Assembly (NCBI RefSeq): GCF_000023785.1
Contig: NC_012982.1
Span: 2,542,001 to 2,606,000 of the forward strand
Reading direction: 5' to 3'
DNA: 64,000 bases
Origin: Hirschia baltica ATCC 49814
GTDB taxonomy: Bacteria > Pseudomonadota > Alphaproteobacteria > Caulobacterales > Hyphomonadaceae
The position numbers and the translations under genes were made by a program. Numbering within the stretch: the stretch's first letter is position 1; each line of letters starts with the position of its first letter. Below the pieces are notes generated by a model. The model was not told the origin of the DNA. It saw only the letters and a list, made by a program, of their open reading frames with translations, and ran no database searches. Positions 1 to 8,620 of this stretch are shown piece by piece.

Positions 1-2
1 CG

Positions 3-467
3 AGCGTATTGAAAGCGGCAGTAAAGCAAACATCCATTTCGCCTGATCGCGCTTATGACACGCTAGATTGGCTGCATGTTGATGATTTTGCCGATGGTCT
101 TTTAGCAGCAGCGAAATCGGGTAAAAACGGACATACATATCTGTTTTCAGGACGGTCTGAACGTCGCCACATAGACATAACAACCAATGTCTTGATGATT
201 TTGGATGGGGTTTATCCTCGCAATGATCATCAAAGCTATAAGGTGCTTTTACACGACGCTCCTCAAAGCCAAACAGCGCCGTTGCGATGCGCCCTAAGCC
301 CGATAAAAGCAGAAACAGATTTGAACTGGTATGCAAAAAACAACTTGCTAATGGGCTTAAGAGAAACGGTTATTTGGAATATGCAAAAACTGGCTCCCAA
401 ATTTACCGTGCAAACAAATAAGGCCGCCAACAGTAATTTTTCTGCTAGCGGCCTTGCTGCGGAATAA
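3..467 (+). CDS. NAD-dependent sugar-nucleotide dehydratase/epimerase, C-terminal part (RmlB-like, cut by window edge)
   Basis: The reading frame is open to the left edge, so this is the 3' end of a gene that starts outside the window. The segment DWLHVDDFADGL followed by GKNGHTYLFSG and an ERRHIDI stretch matches the region after the catalytic core of dTDP-glucose 4,6-dehydratases (usually RDWLYVEDH... then GGxxERxNIE). The family dehydrates NDP-hexoses to 4-keto-6-deoxy sugars for O-antigen or capsule. The catalytic YxxxK and the Rossmann motif lie off the window, so substrate and exact family member cannot be decided. The C-terminal tail is divergent and ends in an Ala/Ser-rich stretch. 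Its last codons overlap an inverted repeat (420-427 with 448-455). It converges on purA. Confidence 0.7.
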   Translation, partial: SVLKAAVKQTSISPDRAYDTLDWLHVDDFADGLLAAAKSGKNGHTYLFSGRSERRHIDITTNVLMILDGVYPRNDHQSYKVLLHDAPQSQTAPLRCALSPIKAETDLNWYAKNNLLMGLRETVIWNMQKLAPKFTVQTNKAANSNFSASGLAAE

Positions 468-487
468 ACGTCCGCTTTTGTATTTTT
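459..487 (+). terminator. Candidate terminator between the RmlB-like gene and purA
   Basis: A short GC-rich hairpin (GCGGA 459-463 with TCCGC 471-475) overlaps the stop codon of the upstream gene and is followed by TTTTGTATTTTT. A second inverted repeat, AAGGCCGC 420-427 with GCGGCCTT 448-455, lies just inside the coding end and could serve purA on the other strand. The stems are short, so this is a plausible convergent terminator rather than a certain one. Confidence 0.45.
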
Positions 488-495
488 AAATAGGC

Positions 496-1788
496 TTATG
501 CCACGAACGGGTCACGCACCAAAATCACATCTTCACGTTCTGGAGATGTAGACAGAAGCGCAACAGGCTTGCCTACCAATTCTTCCAGACGGCGCACATA
601 TTTAACGGCCTCACCAGGAAGCTGAGTCCATGAACGCGCCCCCTTTGTTGACCCCTTCCAACCTTTTAGTGTTTCATAGATTGGCTCTACAGCAGCTTGA
701 TCAGTCATGCCGGCAGGGAAATAATCAATGACTTCGCCATTTAATTTATAACCGACACACACTTTGATTTCATCAAGGCCATCAAGAACATCTAGTTTTG
801 TCACAGCAAGACCTGTTACACCAGACGTCGCACACGCTTGACGCACCATTACCGCATCAAACCAACCACAACGGCGCGCACGGCCTGTCACCGTACCAAA
901 TTCGTGACCAACGGTCCCAAGACGCTCACCAATTTCATTGTCTTGTTCAGTCGGGAATGGACCAGAACCAACACGCGTTGTGTAGGCTTTGGCCAAACCA
1001 AGCACATAATTGATCGCATTAGGACCAACTCCAGACCCAGCAGATGCCTGTCCAGCAACAACATTAGATGATGTCACAAATGGATAAGTCCCTTGATCAA
1101 CATCAAGCATAACACCTTGCGCGCCTTCAAAAAGAATACGGCGGCCAAGTTTCACACTATCATCAAGACGTTTCCAGACAGGTTGTGCAAATGCCAAAAT
1201 TTTGTCTGCAATTTCAAGAAGGTCAGCTTTTAGTTTTGCGGCATCCGGTTCATCTAGTCCAAGCCCAACACGTAGTGGACGGTGATGCGCTAGCAGGCGC
1301 TCAAGCTTAAGATCCAATGCTGCGGGGTCTTTAAGGTCTGCCACGCGAATAGCACGACGACCGACTTTATCTTCATAAGCAGGACCAATGCCGCGCTTTG
1401 TTGTTCCGATTTTGGCATCTCCGAGCGCACCTTCACGGGCCGCATCAATATCTTTGTGCCATGGCAAAATCAAACAGGCATTATCAGCAAGAACCAACTC
1501 ATCTGGTCCCAACTCAACGCCTTCTTTGGCCATGCCCTCAACTTCGGCAAGCAATTGCCACGGATCAACGACCACACCATTTCCGATGACGGACAGTTTT
1601 CCACCGCGCACAACACCAGAGGGCAACAGGTTTAATTTAAAGGTTTTGCCATCAATAACGAGCGTATGCCCTGCATTGTGTCCGCCTTGGAAACGTACAA
1701 TGACGTCTGCTCTGCTGGACAACCAATCGACAATCTTACCTTTACCTTCGTCGCCCCATTGAGCGCCGACAACCACCACACCGGACAT
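496..1788 (-). CDS. purA: Adenylosuccinate synthetase
   Basis: PurA makes adenylosuccinate from IMP, aspartate and GTP, the first committed step of AMP synthesis, in the cytoplasm. The 430-residue length is normal for the bacterial enzyme. The N-terminal P-loop-like GDEGKGK is at residues 12-18, with the catalytic Asp at 13. GGHNAGHT follows, with the catalytic His at 41. The IMP loop [12 protein letters not shown] lies near residue 130, and the aspartate-binding and C-terminal nucleotide motifs are intact. ATG start; the neighbouring gene is convergent and the upstream gene is separate, so it is probably monocistronic. Family assignment is secure. Confidence 0.98.
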   Translation of the reverse strand: MSGVVVVGAQWGDEGKGKIVDWLSSRADVIVRFQGGHNAGHTLVIDGKTFKLNLLPSGVVRGGKLSVIGNGVVVDPWQLLAEVEGMAKEGVELGPDELVLADNACLILPWHKDIDAAREGALGDAKIGTTKRGIGPAYEDKVGRRAIRVADLKDPAALDLKLERLLAHHRPLRVGLGLDEPDAAKLKADLLEIADKILAFAQPVWKRLDDSVKLGRRILFEGAQGVMLDVDQGTYPFVTSSNVVAGQASAGSGVGPNAINYVLGLAKAYTTRVGSGPFPTEQDNEIGERLGTVGHEFGTVTGRARRCGWFDAVMVRQACATSGVTGLAVTKLDVLDGLDEIKVCVGYKLNGEVIDYFPAGMTDQAAVEPIYETLKGWKGSTKGARSWTQLPGEAVKYVRRLEELVGKPVALLSTSPEREDVILVRDPFVA

Positions 1789-1956
1789 GTGCTACTCCAT
1801 TTTAATGAATGCCGCGCGCAAAGGACATTAAACTGCAACAAAAAGCAATAGATAGCAGGCTATAAACCGGTGAGTAGACAAAATTTGCGATTCAGGAAAC
1901 GGTTTGAAGTAGCTTCTCGTTGATGCTGCCGTCATTCGGTCTTCAAGCTGAAAGAG

Positions 1957-2529
1957 CTAGAAAGTACGTGTGACCCGTAAACCAACATCATCCAGCCCTT
2001 GATTTCGTCCATTTCCTAACATTTGACCATGAGACAGGTGATCATAGATCAATTGAACACCCCATTGCTCATTAATATCCTTAGACAGAGCAAAACTTGT
2101 CCGAAACAAATCCCGTGACCCTAAAAGCAGATGTGTCGATTCAAAGACTGCGCGTTGTGCAGCGGTATCGCCCTCACTGTCTAATTCCCCAGAATGAATT
2201 GCGTATCCCAAACCCGGCTGAAAATGCCACCCTTTTGCAAATTCGAAATCCCATTCAAATCCAGCAGCTATATAAGATGTTGACCCTTTAGTGTTTGCTG
2301 AAACCATTGCATACGGATGAGGAGACCAAGTATTTCCCAGAATATCCAATTGAGAAAACCGCACTTCAGCAGATATATTTACACCAGGTTCTTTATTCGA
2401 ATTTTTGGGCGTTAACACTTGCACATTGTGATCAAGAATTCCAAAACGAACGCTATCAAGAATTTCTGCTTGCGCAGGCATATTTGCGCTCAAACCGACA
2501 CCGGCAAAAAGCAATATCATTTGTTTCAT
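1957..2529 (-). CDS. PagL-like outer-membrane lipid A 3-O-deacylase (acyloxyacyl hydrolase family)
   Basis: A 190-residue exported beta-barrel. I place the start at the ATG of MKQMILLF, because it gives a clean signal peptide ending in AQA near residue 21; an in-frame GTG seven codons upstream is less likely. The family removes the 3-O-linked acyl chain of lipid A in the outer membrane. Near the C terminus DHLSHG supplies the His-x-Ser pair of PagL enzymes, followed after about a dozen residues by acidic residues where PagL has its third catalytic residue (here Asp). The protein ends in a Phe, as barrel proteins usually do. It faces ruvB divergently. Function is inferred from the motif and barrel length. 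Confidence 0.75.
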   Translation of the reverse strand: MKQMILLFAGVGLSANMPAQAEILDSVRFGILDHNVQVLTPKNSNKEPGVNISAEVRFSQLDILGNTWSPHPYAMVSANTKGSTSYIAAGFEWDFEFAKGWHFQPGLGYAIHSGELDSEGDTAAQRAVFESTHLLLGSRDLFRTSFALSKDINEQWGVQLIYDHLSHGQMLGNGRNQGLDDVGLRVTRTF

Positions 2530-2717
2530 AGTCACAGCCCTTAAAACCAACAGCCTTATGATTTAACCATGAATCTTGAAATTTAAAGTAGGCTTATCAC
2601 CACATCAGTGATTAAACTCCATATATTCGTTCGCACTTTGTTTTGCATTTTGCGATATTTTCCTCCAAGGATATATGCAGACTTTGCTTTTCACGAACAC
2701 TTAGAACGAAACGACGT

Positions 2718-3755
2718 ATGAATATGGGTAGAGACGGTGATATAACAGACCCCACACGCCAACCGGGGGAAACAATTGATCGCGCGCTTCGTCCTCTCTC
2801 ATTCGATGATTTTACGGGACAAGCATCTGCAAAAGCCAATCTAAAAGTCTTCGTTCAGGCTGCTCGCAATCGCGGGGACGCACTCGATCATGTTTTATTG
2901 TTTGGCCCACCGGGGCTTGGCAAAACAACACTTGCCCAAATCGTATCGCGCGAAATGGGCGTTGGATTTCGATCAACATCCGGTCCGGTGATCGGCAAGG
3001 CTGGCGATTTAGCTGCACTTCTCACAAACCTTGAAGAAAATGACGTCCTCTTTATCGATGAAATTCACCGCCTTTCACCGGTCGTCGAAGAGATCCTCTA
3101 TCCAGCCATGGAGGATCACACATTAGACATCATGATTGGCGATGGACCTTCAGCACGCTCTGTAAAAATTGACCTTCCCCCATTCACGCTTGTTGGAGCC
3201 ACAACGCGCGCAGGGTTATTATCCACACCGCTGCGTGATCGCTTTGGTATTCCTGTGCGACTGGAATTTTACACGCCTGAAGAATTAGGCGGAATTGTTT
3301 TTAAAGCCGGCATCAAAATGGGGGCTGAGATTACCGAAAGCGGAGCTATAGAAATTGCGCGCCGTGCGCGTGGGACGCCCCGAATAGCCATTCGCCTTTT
3401 GCGCCGCGTTAGAGATTTTGCTGAAGCGGACAATGTGCAAATTGACAAAGCATCCGCAAGCAAAGGTCTCGCCCGCCTTGAAGTCGATAGTGACGGATTG
3501 GATGCACTTGATCGACGTTATCTAAATGCTTTGGTGAAGACATATTCAGGCGGCCCTGTCGGCGCAGATACTTTAGCAGCTGCTCTATCCGAAGCTCGGG
3601 ATGCGATTGAAGAAGTGATCGAGCCATATTTAATGCAGCAAGGATTGGTCGCTAGAACGCCACGTGGCCGCGTCGCCGCACCGGGGGCTTATCAGCGTCT
3701 AGGCATGCCCACACCTGATAACAATACTCAAAAAGATATGTTTTCAGACGATTGA
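2718..3755 (+). CDS. ruvB: Holliday junction branch-migration helicase RuvB
   Basis: RuvB is the hexameric AAA+ motor that drives branch migration of Holliday junctions on RuvA. Walker A GPPGLGKT is at residues 63-70, Walker B LFIDEI at 111-116, and the GATTRAG and LRDRFG sensor/arginine-finger segments near 159-176. A C-terminal winged-helix DNA-binding domain follows. The frame is open further upstream to 2643, but the ATG at 2718 gives 345 residues, the usual size, with no homology before it. Unusually, ruvC-ruvA lie about 23 kb away on the other strand, while ruvB keeps its link to ybgC and the tol genes. Confidence 0.97.
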   Translation: MNMGRDGDITDPTRQPGETIDRALRPLSFDDFTGQASAKANLKVFVQAARNRGDALDHVLLFGPPGLGKTTLAQIVSREMGVGFRSTSGPVIGKAGDLAALLTNLEENDVLFIDEIHRLSPVVEEILYPAMEDHTLDIMIGDGPSARSVKIDLPPFTLVGATTRAGLLSTPLRDRFGIPVRLEFYTPEELGGIVFKAGIKMGAEITESGAIEIARRARGTPRIAIRLLRRVRDFAEADNVQIDKASASKGLARLEVDSDGLDALDRRYLNALVKTYSGGPVGADTLAAALSEARDAIEEVIEPYLMQQGLVARTPRGRVAAPGAYQRLGMPTPDNNTQKDMFSDD

Positions 3756-3921
3756 TCCGAACAGTCAATAAAACAACTCTTGCGTGCATTTTATATTTCA
3801 CTATACACGCTTGAAATTATTGATTTGAGCCAATCTCTTTGCGACTTTCATCGCACGCTCCCTTGAAGATAGACGGTGAAATCAATACCTATGTAGAAGA
3901 TATTTTCAGGATTTTAATATT

Positions 3922-4368
3922 ATGAATGATCAACCTGAAGCTGGCCGCATTGAGATTGATGAACATATATTGCCGGTACGTGTTTATTATGAAGACACAG
4001 ATTTCACAGGCGTTGTTTACCACGCGAACTATCTCAAATTTTTCGAACGCGGCCGGTCCGATTTCTTACGCTTTGCCGGCATGAGCCATGAGAAACTAGC
4101 CCAAGAACAAAATCCTCTTGCCTTTGCTGTTGCACGCATGGAAATTGATTTTAAACGCCCAGCAAAAATAGATGATGCGCTGACAGTACACACCCGATTC
4201 GTCGGCTCAAAAGGTGCACGTTTATTGTTTAATCAAAAAATATGCAGAAACGACACGCTGCTTTGTAGTGCAGATGTGACGATCGTTCAGATAAATATGG
4301 ATGGGCAATTAATTCGTCCCACAAAGGAACTTCTCAGTGCGTGGGGACAATTCCAGTCTCCTAATTAG
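3922..4368 (+). CDS. ybgC: Tol-Pal-associated acyl-CoA thioesterase YbgC
   Basis: A hot-dog-fold thioesterase of 148 residues. The family motif YYEDTDFTGVVYHANY occupies residues 22-37, with the catalytic Asp at 27, and is followed by the basic FERGRSDFLR helix. YbgC proteins hydrolyse acyl-CoA or acyl-ACP at the inner membrane and are almost always encoded at the head of the tol-pal cluster, as here. It lies 166 bases after ruvB and about 260 bases before tolQ. The second gap contains a possible promoter and hairpin, so tolQ may be transcribed separately. Confidence 0.93.
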   Translation: MNDQPEAGRIEIDEHILPVRVYYEDTDFTGVVYHANYLKFFERGRSDFLRFAGMSHEKLAQEQNPLAFAVARMEIDFKRPAKIDDALTVHTRFVGSKGARLLFNQKICRNDTLLCSADVTIVQINMDGQLIRPTKELLSAWGQFQSPN

Positions 4369-4506
4369 AGATTTTCACGACTCAAAACTAGCAGAGCAAT
4401 ATGATTGCATTTCCAGCAATTCTTGCTTTGCAACTGCTTTATTTCCAATATTTCCAAAATTTCATGGGTTGAATCACTGCACAAATGCCTTTTGCATGTG
4501 TATTTG

Positions 4507-4593
4507 ACACTTGTCTCCTTCATCTCGCCCAATTTGCGTTCCATGCAGACTGCGACTAGAGGAACCAAATGTGGGCGCTAGATTGTCTAGCGC
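4507..4593 (+). promoter_or_regulatory. Possible promoter and attenuator-like hairpin upstream of tolQ
   Basis: TTGACA at 4507-4512 matches a -35 box, but the matching -10 is poor. Just before tolQ, GCGCTAGA (4575-4582) and TCTAGCGC (4586-4593) form a perfect 8-bp stem with a three-base loop, followed by ATTTT. The hairpin lies 35 bases before the chosen tolQ start and could be a weak terminator or attenuator controlling entry into the tol operon. The structure is read directly; the role is inferred. Confidence 0.35.
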
Positions 4594-4628
4594 ATTTTAA
4601 GACTGGTCTTTTCAAGTACGAGGTCCAA

Positions 4629-5429
4629 ATGATGTCGCTAGAACTTTTGATAACAAGCGGAATCGACAACTTAGCCGCCTTGCCCATGATGCAAGCTGCT
4701 GCTGTTGAAGTAACTGGAAGTGAGCCTGCTGAAATTGCTGCTCACAGTGATTTCTCCTTCCTCGCTTTGATATTGGCCGCGGGGCCGGTCGTTAAAGTCG
4801 TGATGCTTGTTCTTGTTATTATGTCCATATGGTCTTGGATGGTAACGTTCGACAAATGGACAGGCATGGGCGCAGCTCGCAAAAAAGGTCGCCAGTTTGA
4901 AGAAGCTTTTTGGTCAGGACAGCCATTGGATGAAATGGATGACCGTGTTGGTGACAAGCCTTCCGATGCCCTCGCCCGTGTTTATTCTGCTGGTTCTAGA
5001 GAATGGCGGGAAGCGCGCCGTCTGCGTACCCTGACAGATACAGTCGCCACATCCCTCTTGCAACGTGCACGTTCTCAAATGAATGTCGCGGTTAATCGTG
5101 AAGCTGCGCGTTTGGAAAAAGGCTTATCAACATTGGCCATCATTTCATCTTCAGCACCATTCATCGGTCTATTTGGAACTGTCTGGGGAATTATGACAGC
5201 CTTCCGCGATATCGGTATGGCTGGTGAAACAAACCTTGCAGTTGTAGCGCCGGGTATGGCTGAAGCATTGTTTGCGACAGCGCTTGGTCTATTAGCTGCG
5301 ATCCCAGCAATGATGTTTTACAACAAATTTTCTGGTGAAGTGAACAAATTCGTTGAGCATATGGATACATTTGCAGAAGAATTCACTGTCCGCATTTCAC
5401 GTCGTCTTGCAGAAAGACTGGATGAATAG
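4629..5429 (+). CDS. tolQ: Tol-Pal motor subunit TolQ
   Basis: TolQ forms, with TolR, the proton-driven inner-membrane motor that energises TolA for outer-membrane constriction at division. The ATG at 4629 is chosen because GAGG at 4620-4623 sits five bases upstream; the frame is open 20 codons earlier. The product is 266 residues. Three membrane segments are visible: about residues 44-70, then the conserved pair holding APFIGLFGTVWGIM and EALFATALGLLAAIPAM, typical of the ExbB/TolQ/MotA family. The next gene, tolR, starts three bases after the stop, indicating an operon. Confidence 0.96.
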   Translation: MMSLELLITSGIDNLAALPMMQAAAVEVTGSEPAEIAAHSDFSFLALILAAGPVVKVVMLVLVIMSIWSWMVTFDKWTGMGAARKKGRQFEEAFWSGQPLDEMDDRVGDKPSDALARVYSAGSREWREARRLRTLTDTVATSLLQRARSQMNVAVNREAARLEKGLSTLAIISSSAPFIGLFGTVWGIMTAFRDIGMAGETNLAVVAPGMAEALFATALGLLAAIPAMMFYNKFSGEVNKFVEHMDTFAEEFTVRISRRLAERLDE

Positions 5430-5432
5430 ATT

Positions 5433-5891
5433 ATGGCCATGATGTCCCCCTCTTCAGGTGGCGGCCGCGGTCGTCGTCGTTCCCAAAATGCAGATATCAA
5501 TGTCACGCCCATGGTGGATGTCATGTTGGTGCTGCTCGTTATTTTTATGGTGACTGCACCAATGGTTGTGACCGGTGAACCGGTTAATCTTGCAAAAACC
5601 AGCTCTAAACCATTACCTCCAAGTGAAAACCAATCACTCGCCCTGACGGTAAACGCGTCAGGTGATTTATTTATTGGTAGCAACACCGAACCTGTAGAGC
5701 CTGCTCAACTTGGTGCTCAACTCATCGCTATTGCGCAGAACGGATATGAAGATCGCGTCCTCGTGCGCGGCGATAAAGCAGCCGATTATGGGCAAGTGCT
5801 GACAGCCCTTTCATTAGTGCGGGATGCAGGATTTACCAATGTAGGTCTTGTGACAGATCCTACTGGAAACCGTAAGGCCAAAGGAAACTAG
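5433..5891 (+). CDS. tolR: Tol-Pal motor subunit TolR
   Basis: An ExbD/TolR family protein of 152 residues. A short basic cytoplasmic tail, rich in Arg and Gly, precedes INVTPMVDVMLVLLVIFMV, in which the membrane-embedded Asp of the VDVML motif is the proton-path residue of the family. The remainder is the periplasmic dimerisation domain, ending in a basic tail. It starts three bases after tolQ and is followed two bases after its stop by tolA, so the three are almost certainly co-translated. Confidence 0.96.
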   Translation: MAMMSPSSGGGRGRRRSQNADINVTPMVDVMLVLLVIFMVTAPMVVTGEPVNLAKTSSKPLPPSENQSLALTVNASGDLFIGSNTEPVEPAQLGAQLIAIAQNGYEDRVLVRGDKAADYGQVLTALSLVRDAGFTNVGLVTDPTGNRKAKGN

Positions 5892-5893
5892 GC

Positions 5894-6787
5894 GTGCGCC
5901 CAGGCTTATTCCTCTCTCTTATATTTCATGCGGCCATTTTCGGGTCAGCATATGTCGTGTTCCCCATGGCAACGACAACCATGTCCGAAGAACTGATTAT
6001 CGTGCCAATTGAACTTGTCACTGTATCTGACACGACAAACCTAACAGCTCCTCAACCTGATCCGGTTGAAGAACCTGAACCAGAGCCAACGCCGGAACCT
6101 GAAGAAGAAGCACCGCCGGAAGAAGAACCTATTCCTGAGGAAGATGCTGAAGTTTCAGATGAACCCGATCCATTTGCGGAAGAAGACGGCCAAACCGAAT
6201 CTGAGCCGGAAGAAGTCGAACCTGAGCCAGAAGAAACAGCGGAGCCTGAACCTGAGCCAGAAGTGACGCCGGAGCCCAAACCAACTCCGACGCCGACACC
6301 TAAAGTGATACCACCCAAAGAAGAGAAGAAAGAACAAACCAATTCTTTCCTAAACAGCGTTTTGCAAACGACCGAAGATAAAAAGAAAACGCGCGAACGC
6401 GAATACAAAGCCGCGCCGGATCTTAAAAAGGTTGAAAACGCTAATCAGAATAAGCGCTCAGCCGGTGATCGCTCTCGGGATACTGCGACTTGGACAACAA
6501 TGCTAAAGTCAAAAATCGAAACCAAGTGTTTCCGCGATCCATCTGACATGGCCAATGCAGAACGGTTGCAGGTGACCTATAAAATCACTTTCAACAAAGA
6601 TGGCAGCCTTATGCGTTCACCGCGTCGCATAAGCCCCACTATTATACCAGGCAATGATCAACAAATGCGCATTTTTGATATCAATGCCACACGCGCTATC
6701 GAAAAATGCGCACCCTATAATGACATTCTACCAGCCGAATACTATGACGAATGGAAAGACTTCACATTCGTCTTTGGAGTTCGGTAA
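5894..6787 (+). CDS. tolA: Tol-Pal energy transducer TolA, with acidic proline-rich linker
   Basis: TolA links the TolQ-TolR motor to TolB-Pal across the periplasm. The start is a GTG two bases after the tolR stop; no ATG is available nearby. A single N-terminal membrane anchor covers about residues 4-24. Residues about 55-135 are an extreme Glu/Pro repeat tract instead of the Ala/Lys-rich helix of the E. coli protein. A basic segment follows, then a small C-terminal TonB/TolA-like domain containing a Cys pair and the VTYKITFNKDGSL strand. The acidic linker resembles those of TonB and many alphaproteobacterial TolA proteins. Assignment rests on position plus architecture. Confidence 0.9.
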   Translation: MRPGLFLSLIFHAAIFGSAYVVFPMATTTMSEELIIVPIELVTVSDTTNLTAPQPDPVEEPEPEPTPEPEEEAPPEEEPIPEEDAEVSDEPDPFAEEDGQTESEPEEVEPEPEETAEPEPEPEVTPEPKPTPTPTPKVIPPKEEKKEQTNSFLNSVLQTTEDKKKTREREYKAAPDLKKVENANQNKRSAGDRSRDTATWTTMLKSKIETKCFRDPSDMANAERLQVTYKITFNKDGSLMRSPRRISPTIIPGNDQQMRIFDINATRAIEKCAPYNDILPAEYYDEWKDFTFVFGVR

Positions 6788-6798
6788 ACAGCCACGAC

Positions 6799-6876
6799 CA
6801 TTCCCGAAAATTTCGCGTCATTCGGGAATGACATATTTCGGACAGATCACTATGGTGACTATCGGTAACCATAGTG
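6799..6876. repeat. Two tandem perfect inverted repeats between tolA and tolB
   Basis: CATTCCCGAA (6799-6808) pairs exactly with TTCGGGAATG (6821-6830) across a 12-base spacer, giving a 10-bp stem. CACTATGGT (6848-6856) then pairs exactly with ACCATAGTG (6868-6876) across 11 bases. Neither is followed by a T run, so they are not classic terminators. In RNA they would form two hairpins between tolA and tolB, which could set mRNA stability, cause partial termination or act as processing sites; in DNA they could be operators. Confidence 0.6.
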
Positions 6877-6919
6877 CATTCGCATGAATTGAGACTTTGA
6901 AGGATAGGAGATCCTCGCC

Positions 6920-8284
6920 ATGAAATCAGCCGTCAGCGCCCTAGCTGCTTTATTATGCAGCCTGCTTTGTCTGCCCGCTTATGCGCAGGACGAAAATGTC
7001 GTAAACATCACCAAAGGCACATTCGAGGCTATGCCAATGGCTATCCCGGATTTTTCTGGTGATACCACTGAAGCTGCAACTGTCGGATCTGACATTGCTC
7101 AAGTTATCCGAAATGATCTCGCTGGCTCAGGCCTTTTCCGCATGATCAGCCCAGACGCCTTTGTTGAGAAAAATCTTGATATCGCTGTATTGCCAACTTT
7201 TGCCGACTGGAAAGTTATCAATGCTGATGCGCTTCTGGTAGGTAAAACAATCATAGACCCGACAGGATCTATGGCGACTCAGTTCCGCCTGTTTGATGTT
7301 TTCACAGGTAAGCAACTCTATTCTCAGGAATACACAGTATCTTCTCGTGATAGCTGGAGACGTATGGCTCACATTATTGCTGATGATATCTATGAGCAGC
7401 TAACACCTGACAGCGGATATTTTGACAGCCGTATCGTTTATATTGATGAAAGCGGTCCAAAGACAAAACGCGTTCGCCGCCTTGCCATTATGGACCAAGA
7501 TGGTGCCAACCCTGAAAACCTCACAGATGGTCGTATTGAAGTTCAAACACCTCGTTTTGACCCATCATCACAAACAATCATCTATACGGCGCTAGTCCCC
7601 GATGCACGCAACCCACTATTAGAGCGTCGTCGTGTTTATCTGTTTGATATTGAAACGGGTCGCCAAGAAGTTATTGGTGATTACGGTCTGACATCATTTG
7701 CGGCTCGATTCGCACCTGATGGTAACAGTGTGGCCATGAGTTTGGCGGAAGACGGTAATTCCGACATCTACATTCTAGATTTGGCACGTCGTCAACGCAC
7801 ACGCCTCACAAACAATCTCGCAATCGATACATCTCCATCTTATTCTCCAGATGGAAAAGAAATCGTCTTCACGTCCGACAGAGGTGGTTCACCGCAATTA
7901 TATATTATGAATGCTGATGGATCTGACCGAAATTGTGAAAATGGACCGCGCAACAAAGTATGTCGAATCACATTTGGCCAAGGTAGCTATTCAACACCTG
8001 TTTGGTCTCCTCGTGGTGATTTGATCGCCTTCACAAAGCAATCAAAAGGTCGTTTTGAGATCGGAGTCATCAAGACAGATGGAACAGGAGAGCGCTCTTT
8101 GACATCTGATTACCTTGTAGAAGGCCCCACATGGTCCCCAAATGGGCGAGTCATTATATTCTTTAAAGAGGCTCGCGGCGGAAGACCTAGCCTTTGGAGC
8201 ATAGATTTAAGTGGAAGAAATTTAAAACGCGTTCCAACACGTGGTGATGCTTCCGACCCAGCATGGTCACCTGTCCTGCGATAA
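6920..8284 (+). CDS. tolB: Tol-Pal periplasmic beta-propeller TolB
   Basis: TolB is the periplasmic partner that alternates between Pal and TolA. The 454-residue product has a signal peptide ending at AYA (about residue 22), an N-terminal alpha/beta domain containing ADALLVGKT, and a C-terminal six-bladed propeller. Its PD40 repeats are easy to see (SPDGKEIVFTSDRGGSPQLY, WSPRGDLIAFT, WSPNGRVIIFF). AGGAG lies upstream of the ATG. It is 132 bases from tolA, separated by two hairpins, and is followed at once by a strong terminator, so pal needs its own promoter. Confidence 0.97.
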   Translation: MKSAVSALAALLCSLLCLPAYAQDENVVNITKGTFEAMPMAIPDFSGDTTEAATVGSDIAQVIRNDLAGSGLFRMISPDAFVEKNLDIAVLPTFADWKVINADALLVGKTIIDPTGSMATQFRLFDVFTGKQLYSQEYTVSSRDSWRRMAHIIADDIYEQLTPDSGYFDSRIVYIDESGPKTKRVRRLAIMDQDGANPENLTDGRIEVQTPRFDPSSQTIIYTALVPDARNPLLERRRVYLFDIETGRQEVIGDYGLTSFAARFAPDGNSVAMSLAEDGNSDIYILDLARRQRTRLTNNLAIDTSPSYSPDGKEIVFTSDRGGSPQLYIMNADGSDRNCENGPRNKVCRITFGQGSYSTPVWSPRGDLIAFTKQSKGRFEIGVIKTDGTGERSLTSDYLVEGPTWSPNGRVIIFFKEARGGRPSLWSIDLSGRNLKRVPTRGDASDPAWSPVLR

Positions 8285-8291
8285 AAACATG

Positions 8292-8330
8292 AAAGGCCAG
8301 TCGATAAAGACTGGCCTTTTCTTTGTTTTT
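8292..8330 (+). terminator. Rho-independent terminator after tolB
   Basis: AAAGGCCAGTC (8292-8302) pairs with GACTGGCCTTT (8309-8319) around a six-base loop and runs into TTTTCTTTGTTTTT. It is a strong intrinsic terminator that separates the tolQRAB unit from pal. Confidence 0.9.
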
Positions 8331-8462
8331 ATTGACTTTTATTGTGCATCACTGATTATAAAATTGATTGCATAAAGGTATGCTTGCGTGTTAATCATCG
8401 TAGCTGTTCCTATGCATGCCGATTAGACTATTTTATAAAATTCACGTTAGGAGACACAGAAA

Positions 8463-8615
8463 GTGTTGCAGTTTTCTAACATGACGCATTATGGTGAACA
8501 TGCGTTCATCGATCGTGCGCTAGTTTCGTATAATGGTCACATAAAGCCATTAGGAAGCAAATGCATTCCGTTCACGTCCAACGCTGGGCGTGCGCGTCCT
8601 AAGGGGAGTCTGTAA
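8463..8615 (+). CDS. Possible small ORF / leader peptide upstream of pal
   Basis: A 50-codon frame starts with GTG at 8463, nine bases after a good TTAGGAG ribosome site, and stops five bases before the pal ATG. A downstream ATG at 8481 is an alternative start. The frame fills much of the 336-base gap between tolB and pal, which otherwise holds only the tolB terminator and, presumably, the pal promoter. I recognise no homologue and the composition gives no clear signal peptide or membrane segment. It may be a chance frame; the ribosome site and tight spacing to pal are the only support. Confidence 0.25.
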   Translation: MLQFSNMTHYGEHAFIDRALVSYNGHIKPLGSKCIPFTSNAGRARPKGSL

Positions 8616-8620
8616 GACCA

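Noticed and set aside
4365-4568. 67-codon minus-strand frame between ybgC and tolQ
   Set aside because: No ribosome site or recognisable product; the gap is better read as a promoter and leader.
6052-6408. Antisense Gly/Ser-rich 118-codon frame over tolA
   Set aside because: It is the mirror of the Glu/Pro repeat codons of TolA and has no other support.
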